In this document: positions 12,501 through 33,193 of the stretch, piece after piece
Layout of the letters: each line of letters opens with the position of its first letter
How positions within the stretch are numbered: position 1 is the first letter of the stretch
Source: Lepisosteus oculatus
Taxonomy: Eukaryota > Chordata > Actinopteri > Semionotiformes > Lepisosteidae
Length of the DNA: 64,000 nucleotides
Direction: 5' to 3'
Assembly (NCBI RefSeq): GCF_040954835.1
Contig: NC_090704.1
Span: 45,280,979-45,344,978 of the forward strand
The notes under the pieces: model-generated
Told to the model about the DNA's origin: nothing
The model's input: the letters and a program-made list of their open reading frames with translations, nothing else
Database searches by the model: none
Translations under genes and position numbers: made by a program

Positions 12501-13241
12501 CTCTGAGTCAACAGCTCCGTCACGATAGACGGCTTTGATACCGTACCATCCGGACCGCCCGGCCGCCAGGTGTGCAGATACTGTACGTGTACAGCTCAGG
12601 GCGCCCTCAACTTTGCGAGAGTGGTCGGCGGGCTCGGATGTAACATAGTGACTTTCCACACAGCACAGAAGCCCCTCGCCGAGCAGCGGACTCGAAGCAT
12701 GCACTTGAAACCTGTTCTCCCGCGACGAACAGCGAGCCGAACGACTCTGTCCCTGCCCGGGCTCTGTAATACATTCAGTGCCGTCTGAACATTTCTACAT
12801 TCAACCGCAGCGCATTTAGAAAACTTGCTAGGCTTTGGCTGTATTGAAGAGCCGGAATCGCCAAGAATACGCGCACGGAGCAGAAGCTAATCACGCCTGC
12901 TCGATCTGGGGCTTTGCACCCCGAATCCAAGTAATTCTCTGCGCTCCCGGACTGCGGCAACACACCGTAGCTGCTGCTTGTTCGTCGCTCACGCCAAACA
13001 AGTGCACAACGCTACACACAGAGAGAAAAAGCAACGGATACAACGATACATTATTTGTTTCCGGACTTCAAAATTGCAGGGCCTCTTTTTTAAAAAAAAA
13101 CGCGGAATATAATCCCAGTGGGGGGAAAAAAAAAACATAAAATCTGTAAATGGATTATGATTTGATGAGAAAACATAATGTGTGCGATGGCTCAATTTGT
13201 GGATTCTTACCACTGTTCGGCATTTGCGCTACACGTTCCAT
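9217..13241 (-). CDS. Myb/SANT-like DNA-binding domain, coiled-coil protein (271 aa, four exons)
   Basis: Minus-strand coding exons at 13241-13211, 12010-11743, 10364-10156 and 9524-9217 total 816 nt and join in phases 1, 2 and 1, giving 271 residues and a TGA. Residues 22-28 (PRKRQVR) are basic and NLS-like. Residues about 29-100 form a helical Myb/SANT-like module: SARHDILLLREVIAQNPFSS, a conserved-looking W56, then DARRCRERTALLLDYYKKQD, then the FGTERLYAQKEDLLHEVLEL helix. The middle is Pro/Glu-rich. The C-terminus has a Cys cluster (KRPCQCCCQTYS, about 186-197) followed by a long Arg/Glu coiled coil to the end. This domain order occurs in poorly characterised animal proteins, some related to domesticated transposon factors. 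A nuclear DNA-binding role is inferred. The last intron is the weakest join: its donor is gtctga, and an alternative acceptor at 9539 would add five residues. I do not recognise a named orthologue. Confidence 0.8.
10156..10364 (-). CDS. Myb/SANT-like gene, coding exon 3
   Basis: It continues the domain (FGTERLYAQKEDLLHEVLEL) and then a Pro-rich linker. The acceptor tgtgtgcag lies only about 20 bp from the start of a SINE. The chosen donor (acag|gtctga) keeps frame with exon 4. A stronger-looking donor near 10078 (gtgaac) would throw exon 4 out of frame. Confidence 0.75.
10380..10955 (+). repeat. 5S-rRNA-derived SINE with L2-like tail, near full length
   Basis: The head carries the internal promoter of 5S rRNA: gagcctggtcagtaccttga, then tgggagacctctggg. 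This is followed by a family-specific body (gccgtccttcggatgagacg). The 3' tail (cctgtaaagcgctttgagtg..aagcgctatataaatg) is shared with L2-type LINEs and ends in an (ATT)n run. It lies antisense inside intron 2 of the Myb/SANT-like gene, directly against exon 3. Confidence 0.88.
10907..10950. repeat. (ATT)n microsatellite, SINE tail
   Basis: A run of att/gatt triplets forms the 3' end of the preceding SINE. Confidence 0.85.
11743..12010 (-). CDS. Myb/SANT-like gene, coding exon 2 (main DNA-binding module)
   Basis: This 268-bp exon runs from a cttctcccag acceptor to a gtcagc donor. It carries the basic PRKRQVR patch and most of the SANT-like helices, and it is GC-rich compared with its flanks, as expected for coding sequence. 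Confidence 0.82.
13211..13241 (-). CDS. Myb/SANT-like gene, coding exon 1
   Basis: A short exon encodes MERVAQMPNS plus one base and ends at a good donor (gtaaga). The leftover G completes GGC at the start of exon 2. Its 5' UTR lies in GC-rich sequence to about 13.45 kb that includes a (CTG)6-like run. Confidence 0.72.
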
Positions 13242-14987
13242 GCTTTCCCGTATCCCCGATCAGCTGATACGCACGAACTGCTGAGGTCACAGTACACGTC
13301 CCCCCACCAGTACAGGTTCCATTCTGACGTGTAACTCAACTTCTCAGGAAACCTGGCGAAACTGGAGGCAAGTGGGGCTGCCATGACGCGCAACTCCCGC
13401 AAGAGGGCAGCACGACACCGTCGCCGGCCACAGATCCGGTGAGCTGCTGCTGCTGCTGCTCGACTTCTGGCTGGGTCTTGAACCAGTTCTCCAGAAAATA
13501 CCCACAGAAGCAGGGTAACCCGCTGTTTTTCTGTTAAATTAAATGAAATAAATCCATTGCGCATATAAATTCACCTCGGTTAATCTGGAAGAATATGAGT
13601 TGTCTGTCCTATTCCCTCAGAAATTACACGAATGTTTTAGATTTGAGGGTTAGCCCAAACGGCAGCGACTCGCAAGTATATCTTAAACTGCGCTGTGATT
13701 TCGTGGATGTGTTCGGGACTAAGAGCATTGTTTTATCTAAATATTTTAATGTCAACGGGTAGCAGTTTCAGAGTTATTTTTTTTTTAAATACACGATGGG
13801 CCGTGATCCAAAACACCGATGTGAGTTGTTGGATAATATCCTTCGTATTTCCACAAACACCTTTAAAATACGCGCCGTCGTTTCCCTAGCGGCGTTAGCG
13901 CCACTGAAAGCAAACAGGACTTCCATTCCATTGGTTATCAATAATCCCGAAGATGGTTTCATTTTTGCAAAGCCTGTCATCCCACTTTCAGACACCAGGT
14001 GGGGCGCTGCTTCCTGAGGTCGTGCCAGGGAACTGGAACCAGTCGGCTCCAGGTCAGGTGTACTGTGAAGAAAAACACAGAAGGCGAGGGTCAGAGGTTT
14101 AATGCCTAATGAGCAGGTCGTGTATTACAGAATTGAGAACTTGTCACACCTTGACTTGTCTTATGGGTTGCATATAGTTAATTTACGGAAGTCTGTATAA
14201 CCATCCTAACGCTGGCCATAAAACCGAAAACCACAACACAATGTTGTCCTTCCAAGAGAAGCGGGATGCGAGAACTTTACATTCTCTTGTGTGTTTTTAA
14301 ATAATTGATTGATAACTTTGCTTTCGCTTGAATTATAATGGTTTCTCTCAGTGGTGGATAATTTATGCACCCCGGTTTTATACTGCGTGGATGTGAACAT
14401 TGCATGATTTTCATTTCTTTTATTTACTATGAGAACAGCAGCGCAGATAGCGTCTTTAAAAAAAAATCTCTCCAGGTTTTTAATTAATTTCTCTGAACCC
14501 TGAAAAAAAACATGAACTCAGCTCTTGCCATCTGTATACGGTGCGTTGGAAAATAATGTTTTACAGTGTAACACGCAGTAACACGGATAAAGATCCAGGA
14601 GCCGATTTAATAAAACCCCAGAGTGGAGTATGTTGGTTTCCTTTGTTTGTTTTTTTTGTCTGTTGGTTTCTGGGGTCGTATCTGAGGCTATAACGGTGTT
14701 AAAACTTCGGTCATGTACAGTTTGTGAACCTGTATGTGCACAGAGGAATCGTCCCTACCGTGAAGATTAAAAAAAGAGAGAAATAACTGCTTGATTTTGC
14801 ATTTTGTATTCATTAACTGACGGCGACGGTCTTGCTGTATCCGCGGATACAGAGTCTCCGCTTGGTGCCAGTAAGAGCTCTGACATTCTTATAGAACTCA
14901 CTGCTGGCTGTCTAGGAGATAAGAAAACAGACAGTGCTCAGGCTTCAACCTGCACAAATGTCCCTAATTCGGGAAACATGTATGTCC

Positions 14988-15045
14988 ACGCACTAAGCGC
15001 TTTGAGAAGCCACCTTTAAAGGCGCTACATAAAATAAAGTTGCAG
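14988..15045 (+). repeat. Short L2/SINE-tail-like fragment
   Basis: The segment ctaagcgctttgagaagcc and the following ggcgctacataaaataaag resemble the conserved tail of the 5S-SINE/L2 family. Confidence 0.4.
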
Positions 15046-18000
15046 TGTCGATTCAGATCCAGACCTTTGGCCTTTTTTTTGTGTGTCATGCCACTGAGAA
15101 AACAAACATTACCGAGGTACCCGAGTCTCGAGGAAATGAAAACACAAGAAACATTTTTCCAAATACCTACAGTAGATAAAGTGAATGAACCACTCAATCT
15201 ATCAGAGCTTGCCGGTTTCCCTGAGTGTGTCTGTAAATGGGCAGGACTGCAGTGGGACCTGACTGGCCCCCAGGAACCTGTTTTTGACACTGTGACTTGG
15301 AGGCCTGCGCTCTAATTGCCCCCTGACGATAATTCGCCACGGAGTCGCGATGATGGGCTCGGAGGTGTGGAGATGAGGTGGACTGTGGAGCCTGGTTGCT
15401 GATGGCTGAGAGGCGTTAGGGGTCGGCGGGGGGTCAAGATTCCAGGCTCTGTGTGTGTGGGGGGGGGGGTCAGGGTTACCGTGGCAACGCCTGATGCTCA
15501 GTAGTTTGTGCTGCAGGCCTGCAGGGCACTCAGTCAGCACGGTGCTGGCCGGCGTGATCACAGTGCGTTACCATAAGCCCCTGTGATGTGCGTTCCCCGG
15601 GCATTATTCCATAAAATAAAAGAGACACCCTCCCACTCAGGCTCGAGAGGAGCCATGAAGTCTTCGACGGATGCGCTGATGCGATCGGGGGGCTCGTCCA
15701 GTGCATGTCATCGTCTCACTCACTTTTTTTTCTTCTTCTTCTTCCAGCAGATGGGAGTTAATAATATTTTCCAGACTGTCGGATAAACAGGCTAATGGTT
15801 CTTGTTTGACAGTGCCCTTCTGTGAGAGCTCTGCATTCGTGGAAAAAAAAAAAAAAAAACAGTTTAATGGCTGCGTCTCCAAGCCCTTCAGAATCACTGT
15901 CACCAGCTGACATGTTTGCTCTCTTCAAGTCTCTGCTCCAAGACACTGCATTTAAAACACGGCTCTGTGTTTCATGGAGTTCCTAACAGACGTTTTTGGG
16001 GAAAGGTTAGATCCCAGTCTCGCACACTTCCGCTCTCCTACGTATAAGAGTCTCTGTTCTGCAGGAAGGAGTAGCCCCCTGTAAAGTGATTTAAATTCCT
16101 ATTGCTGATGTTCCTAGTAACAATGCCAGTAAAGTTGTTTAAGAAACAGTCTGAGGACATGTCTTCAGTCTGTCCTTCAGCTGGAGATAGGTACACGTGT
16201 CTGACGGGGATCGATTACCGTGTTAAGAGCATGAAGTCACTATTGATTCTGGGAAAGAATATTGTAACACTCGCGGGGGTCGCCAACGGAAAGAAATAGG
16301 CCAGAGGCTCTGGCACAGGTTGGCAGGACATTAAAGACACGGAGGGGGGTTACACACACCAGGGACAGGGGAAATACAGCACTGCACCACACCTCCACAG
16401 ACACAAGACGGAAGAGGGCGTCTCCAGAACCCGTCCCACTATTTACGGGCGGGTAGTCCCGCCCCTCAGCCGCCGTTCCCAGCCTGCCTTGCGTGCGCTT
16501 GGCTACAGCGCCCCAGGTGGATGCTACAATATTAATTAGCTCTCGCAACACTGATGGGCAAAATGGCTCCAATGGATTTATAATCCAGTTGACGTCAAAG
16601 TTAGCAGCCATATATGTATCCAGATACAGTAAGTACGTCGGCGCTTTAATGAAAATTACCTCATCATCTGTTCGCTTGAAAATGAGTTCACCTGGCAGAC
16701 TGGAAAAGGTAGGAGAGCTGTGCGTAGTTAATCTGCTTTAAAGGGGAGCTGCAGTCCTAATTTCTCGGACCGCTTATTAAATCTCGGTAACAAAAGTAAA
16801 TAATTGACTGTATAGAAAAAAATGGACAGATTTTGAATTAGGCACAAAATGGTGAACTTTGTGAAAGTGCTGTACTGTAAGTCGCCATGTTGTCGCAAAC
16901 TCGCATTCGAGTTGTGACGTGATGGGGCCCTTCCTGCTCGCTAGTCACTGGTGATGTACGAGTGAATAAGTACAGATGGTGCAGCAAACGTCTCATCACA
17001 GAAATGTTCCCATCTGATCTGCACGCAGAGGTAACAAGTAAGTAGTATTTGTTGGCAAAACCAGGCCACACCGGTGTGTTTCCTCAGGAGGTTCCTGGCT
17101 GTAGGGACTGAATGGGGATTTGTGCTTCACTGGAATCAGGTCTTGGTGTTATGGTGCCTGAACAAGTGATATGTGCCAGCCCTTATTATTGACTACACTG
17201 GTATTTATGGATGATTAAATGTAATATCTGGTTATCTTATATTTTGAACACCTACATATATAGAGTGTTGGACAAAACCCTAGATTATCGCGTCTTCCCT
17301 GTTTTGCTTTAGTCTCAAAGAAAACTAAGAAACTTATCTTTCTGTACCGCCGTCTTCTGCCCAAACCTCTCAGCACACATTATAATTGATTTGATTTGAT
17401 ATTGACTTCTTGTCCCATGGCAGATCATATTTCTTGACCTAATTTAGCTCCATGGAAGTTTCCAAAGGCTTTAAACTCTGAAGCCGGAGAAATATTTTCT
17501 GCCAAGCCAGTAATTACACAGAGGAGATTAAAAAGCAGAGTGTTGCAGGGTACTCTGAGATCTGTCATTTCTCTGTGGACAGAACTCTAATTTGAATGTC
17601 AGGCGTTTCAAAACATTCCTCTTCATAAAAATGTCATCGTAGACTAGTTTAGATTCTGCAGGCTGCTGTTTATCGACTTTGCAGTAGGAAAAAAAACAGG
17701 CAGTGATATTTCTGATAATAATTTTCAATATTATAGGAATGCTGAAGCAATTTCATTGCATATCTAGTACCAAGACAATCCAGAGACGAAATTTCAATCT
17801 CACATACAGTATAAAATACCTCAGTATAATATTTTACACGAGCCAACGACTGAGACTCAGTGAAATACAGAGTGTTACCCTAACATAGTGATTAATTATG
17901 TTATTAACAGAAGGTTGTATCTTCTTCTGTTAATACTTAATACAGCTGAATTATTAACAATTTAATTATTTTCTATAGGTTATTTACAACACCAGCAGTG

Positions 18001-18463
18001 GTTTTTTGGAAAAAAAAAATCAGATGGATTTAATTGCTGTTCAACAATGAGATACAAAAACCTTTGTTGAATTTCAGTAAATTGCGGAAGGTCTGTTTAC
18101 AAATAATGTTGTCAGTCAGACATATAAATGGATGGATGAATAATCCATGGATGAATAGCTTTACTTTGCATAGCAAGTTTGAAAACAGTACTCTCAAAGA
18201 TCAATATATGTAAGCACATTTCTAAATAAAAGAAAACTACAAATCCTAAAACAAAGCAGATGATAATCTTCTTCTGTCATTTTACTATCAGGTCCGCAAG
18301 TTTCAATTTAGGTTTAGGTTTCAGTTAACACAAGTTTAATGTTTCTATTGTTTCCAATTGCAGTTGGGGTGCATGTGTAATCATCGGGGATTTGCATATT
18401 AGTTCCTTCATACAGTTTACTTCTAACAGTTAAGGCTGCCGGTTATTTTCTTATCAGACCTGA

Positions 18464-28422
<9,959 letters not shown>

Positions 28423-29504
28423 GTGGAGGGGGCGTTGCCACCAGTGCTGGCAGGGTGTTTCTGAACCCGGGTCCCGTGGTGGGGCCCTCTCATGTAGGAG
28501 GACGAAACTTACAGCAGCCCACTAAGTGGGACATTGTGGGAGGGGCGTTTGGGCCGCGTGGGGATATACAACAGTTGTCTTAGTTCTGCCACCCCGCCTC
28601 ACGGTCTGTCCCCTCCTCGCCTGTTACCTTCCTGTCCCCCCTCCTCCCTGTTTCTAAGTCATTTTTAAAAACCTGAGTTTACCATCACATGTTCACGTGA
28701 ATGTACAGTATGTGTGTGCTTTGACATAACTTCCTTGTTGTTTGGCCCAGGAGTAAGATTTTAAAAAAAGTAAACACTTTTCAGCTTTTCCACGGTCACC
28801 TCTTAAACAGCTGCTTTAATGGAGCACCGGCGTGCAGGTGATCACACGCACCTCTGCAGGGGCACGGATGGCCAGGATTGTGACGGCTTTCAGCACGGGG
28901 AAATAATTCAGTGATTAATCCGTTCTTCTGCGCTCGGAAAAGCTGTCTGTGAACAATCCCGACTGGCACCTACAGGGGGCACTGCTGTGCCTGCTGCCAC
29001 CAGCCGCTACCAAAGCGTTTTTGTCCCTACACTTTCTTTACCATTCGGTATTTGTGAAAAGAGTCTTCAGTCTCTGAACTTTTTTAACCTGCCCCTTTTA
29101 GGAAGAGGAAAGAAGAGTTATTTCTAAACCAATTTTTTTTGCTTTCAAAAGATTTGTACAATTTTTGGAGCAAGTATTTGTTTCAGCAAACAGTAGGATA
29201 AGGGCTTTTTTCACAGCAAAAGATGAGGACTGCTTTACAACGGCGGGCGGCCCTGACGTCTCTGTCTCACAGCCTCCTGGCTTTGCCACGATGCTCTCTC
29301 TCCCGCTGTCGTCCTCTTTATAAGACCTCTGCCCTGCTCTCAAAGGGCAGCAGTGCGCTCTCCCGTTCCTGTAGGGCAGCTGGCATTGTCCAGGCCGGGG
29401 CCCTTTCCCTGAGTCTATACCTGTGCTCTGCCCCGTGAGTAAAGGCTGAAGTGCTCTATAGAATTAGTTGTGTTTTTTTTAGTCAGGCCTCTAAACAGAA
29501 TAGT

Positions 29505-29655
29505 GTAGAATAGGGTTGCGGGAGTATGGAACTAGCTATCCAGTCATGTGGTTGAAGCCACAGCTTTGGCGTCCCTCAAGAAAGAGGCAATTAGCTTCTA
29601 ACTACCAAACAGGCTAGTTGGGCTGAATGGTCTCCCCTCCTCTCCAGCCTTTCTC
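29505..29655. repeat. Dispersed repeat, partner of 5745-5885
   Basis: It contains agggttgcgggagtatggaa, ccagtcatgtggttgaagcc and gttgggctgaatggtctccc. This resembles the end of a family widespread in ray-finned fish. Confidence 0.55.
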
Positions 29656-31344
29656 TTGTTCTTAAACTAGAAGAGCAAGCATGGTGTGTGAGCCATTTCG
29701 CCTGGGTCCATCACGCACAGAGGCAGAGGTTCACTTTATTGCGAGGCTCTGTAAAGTGCATATCAGGATGCCCTTGAGGAAGGAAAGAAGTGAGGCTACA
29801 AAAGAAATCCTGCTCTTGGCTCTTCAGGGTAGATCATTAACACATCTTCACTGCAGTGTCGTTAGGCCCCCTCCTGGGATCTGAGGGCTAGTGCAATGCA
29901 CAGGGCTTGGTGGAGCACGATGCTTTTGAGTGGAAGCAATCATCACACCCCTAGCCTTAGAGAACTACCACTCGTGGTGCCACTGTAGGATTCCCTTTAC
30001 TCTCCTGAGAGTGCTCCTTCTTCAGGCCTTTTCACTGGCTCACAGGATTCATACTTGAGTCCACTGGCCCACATGGTTCTTGTGCACCTAGCACCCCATC
30101 TGTCTGTTACCCCAACTCCACCTCTGCATTCTATGGAAAATGTCAGTTCCCATCCGGAGAGACGTGTCTGTCCTGATGTGCTGCTTGAAAGGCTTCACAG
30201 ATGTACATTTCCTTAAACAGCCTTAAATGTGAAATATTATTGTAAGGTGCCATGTATGTGCAAAGCTTGGACTTTATATTTTTCTATATATATACACATT
30301 ATATATAACTCATATAAATGCAAGATGATGTGGTATAAATACAGTATCTTGTTTAGTGGAAGAGGTCATTCGTGCTGTCCCTGCATGTTCTGCAGTTTGA
30401 CATTGAGACGTGCTTTGAGAAACTCAGTCATATGGATGTGAATATCAATAAACAGATTATCTACAGCAGCAGTGCAGCAGACTCTTCCTTGTCTTCTTCC
30501 AAGCTTCCAGCACAGCTGTGCAGTGCCAGACTGGCCACAGCGTGCGATTGCAGAAACAATGCAAACACACTCTGAACTACTCTGACAAATACAGTACTAT
30601 GCCTTCGTGGCACAATGTGCAAATCAGTGACATTACAGAAACACACATTCAAATGAACAGATGAGGTTCTCTTGCTGTACATATGAACAAACATGACAGA
30701 AACTGTCATAAGGAGAAAGAAAGAGTTTGCATAATTACAGTGATATAGGAGAAGACCAATACAGACCCAAGATCTGATTCCAAATGTTTGAACCGGGAGA
30801 TTTACAGAAAATAGACACCTGGCTCACACTACAGAATTATATTTTGTTTTCTTTATTTTTTTGCGAAAGGTTTGAGGCGATTGGTCTCTCAAGCTATCTT
30901 TACACAGACTGCACAACAACTGGGTCATGGAGGGGTTATCCTTTTTTCACCTTTATTTGTTATGCTTGCCTGCTGGACACCCTCTTCTATGCTTGGAATG
31001 ACCAGCAGTGAGCTGGCCTCCTTTTCCAGGATCTCTGACCCACTACTTCAGTGCACGCAATCTCCAAATCTCCAGAGTCAGCAAGCCTGAGGATAGAGGG
31101 ATTAGTATGGGCCCTAACCAGGTAACACAACATAAACAGTAGAGGTTGTGCTTAATATAGCTGTGCTATGTGAGTATGCAGTGTACCTGTACCCTGAACT
31201 CCCACACATTTCAGCTAGCATTTCACACTTCAGAAGAGCCAGACTGCTTAGCAAGGCTTTATACATGTGCTTTAGGTAGCATTACAGAATTAATCCATTT
31301 GTAGGTTGCATTCCTCTTATGTGTGTGTCTATGGGTAGCTGCAC

Positions 31345-31807
31345 TGTGTGTGTGTGCGCAGGGATACTGTAGATGCACTGTGTGTGTGGTCAGGGATACT
31401 ATAGATGCACTATGTGTTTGTGTTCAGGGATACTGTAGATGTACTATGTGTTTGTGCGCAGGGATACTGTAGATGTACTATGTGTTTGTGTTCAGGGATA
31501 CTGTAGATGTATTATTCAATTCAACTTTATTGTCATTAAACTTACACAGGTGCATAGTATAATGAAAAGTGTTTCTCATTAGTCACTCAGGTGCAGTATA
31601 TAAATAGGACAGAAGATAAGACAATAGACAGTTACACAATAGCAATAACAGTAACATGTAATAACATAACATAAATAACATGTAATCAAGTAATCAGAAC
31701 ACAAACACAAACTCTGAACACAAACATTATGTGTTTGTGTTCAGGGATACTGTAGATGTACTATGTATGGTCAAAGATACTGTAGATGCACTGTGTGTGT
31801 GGTCAGG
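31345..31807 (+). repeat. GT-rich tandem array (32-34 bp units) interrupted by an insertion
   Basis: Units cagggatactgtagatgtac plus tatgtgtttgtgtt start near 31359, 31391, 31425, 31459 and 31493. The array stops at about 31511, a roughly 215-bp foreign segment follows, and it resumes at 31727 with the same unit. Confidence 0.85.
31512..31726 (-). mobile_element. Insertion resembling a LINE 3' end (minus orientation)
   Basis: It begins caattcaactttattgtcat, the reverse complement of a common fish non-LTR retroposon 3' end (aatgacaataaagttgaatt). It splits the tandem array. Its distal end, ctgaacacaaac, is an inverted copy of the array's gtttgtgttcag. Confidence 0.5.
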
Positions 31808-32924
31808 AAAACATGGATTTTGAAGGACATGGCCACTCAATGTAGAGTTCTTTAGCAGTAGAGAGAATGCCAAGGATTCCCAGAATCCCAGAAATGCTCT
31901 GCTTCACGTTGTCTCCGTGACACATTCCTGATCCTTCCACATGCTAATGAGATGAACGGAGCACAACAGCATGATTATCTGTTAGCTTGAATGCAACAGC
32001 ACAACGAGCCATCTTTCAATGCCTTGCCTTCCCCAGGTTACTCAAAACCTCAGAGTGCAATAAGTGCCAGGAATTTGCTGGTTTAATTAGCACCATCAGT
32101 AATGTCTGCACTTCTTGTCAACACTGCGGTAATTTACTGCTACCATCAAGGCTGCAACAATGTCACCCTGATAGATATCTGCGCCGTTCTGAGGCTCATT
32201 ATGACTGAAGAGATGCAGCTGGGTTCTTTCTGCAAAGTCTAAACCCGTTTGTGTGCTGCTTTGCGTAGTGAGAATGAAAGAGATGCCGCAGGCTTTGGGA
32301 CTTTATTCTGGGTTCTTGATTCTCAGAAATGTATTCAAGAATAAAGCCTTTCTTAAGTGCAAGAAATGTAACTTTATATGTCCAATATCAGAAGTAGTAC
32401 AGGAGCAGTGAGTGGATTGATTTTGAATTAAACGCAGCTGTGGAGAACGCACTGAGAAAGTGAGGCCCGTTTTGCAGCAGCTTTTGGAAGTTGTGCTGCA
32501 AGTGTTGCACTGCAAGGACCACTGCCACTGCGACCTGCAGGCCGCAACACCTCTGAAAGCACCGCCGCTCGCCCAGGGTCAACTTCATTTCTCTTAATAT
32601 ATCCACACTCCCTGGAAAGGGCAAGATCAGTCTGCCAAGAGAAACTTTATGTACATATAAGCAATTTTCCATTGCAAGCGGTTGTGCATCTACTGTATCT
32701 ACTGTGCATCCAAGGGGATGTTTGGTGCTTTTCCCCATGGCCCTGGGTTTGCCCATCACAGAGCCCAGCAGGTTTTGCGACCGTGCTTGGGATGAGGTCA
32801 CGCCAGATAAGCGCTGTAAGGGTGGGGTGGAGGTGTGATTTGATTTGTATGAACGCAAATCTGGAACAAGGAGGCAGGGAAAGTGCCCACACAACACACA
32901 GGGGCTTATTTACTGCCCTCTTTG

Positions 32925-32975
32925 CCCTTAATCACATTTCATTCTGATCTGGTTTAATCCTGAGGCTAATCTATC
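32925..32975 (+). promoter_or_regulatory. Cluster of TAATC (CRX/OTX-like) motifs upstream of prcd
   Basis: TAATCA at 32929, TAATCC at 32955 and TAATCT at 32967 lie 150-190 bp before the prcd start codon. TAATCC/TAATCT words are the preferred sites of the photoreceptor factors CRX/OTX2. The functional role is inferred. Confidence 0.4.
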
Positions 32976-33119
32976 TGCGGGGGGTGGGACAGGACACAGG
33001 ACTAGCCTGCCACTGCCTGTGCCTCTGCGGCTCTCAGTCTCGTCTCCTCCTGTCTGCACGCCACGTCCCGAGCCTGCTGAGCCCCTGGCCCTGCTGCTCT
33101 GGGTAAATGGGGAGGGACC

Positions 33120-33193
33120 ATGTGTACCACTATTATGGTCCTCAGCACCATTGCAATCTTCCTGCGCCGGAGGTTTTCCAATCGCGTCAAACC
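33120..33193 (+). CDS. prcd: prcd coding exon 1
   Basis: It encodes 24 residues from MCTTIMVL to NRVK plus two bases, with a strong gtgagt donor. The ATG lies in a good context (ggaccATGt). Confidence 0.92.

Larger units (their letters stand above)
28423..33119. other. cygb 3' UTR and cygb-prcd intergenic region
   Basis: It probably starts with the cygb 3' UTR; aataaa at about 30448 is one candidate end. It also holds a dispersed repeat (29505-29655), AT microsatellite-like sequence at 30280-30310, and a GT-rich tandem array split by an insertion (31345-31807). No exon is supported before prcd. Confidence 0.6.
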
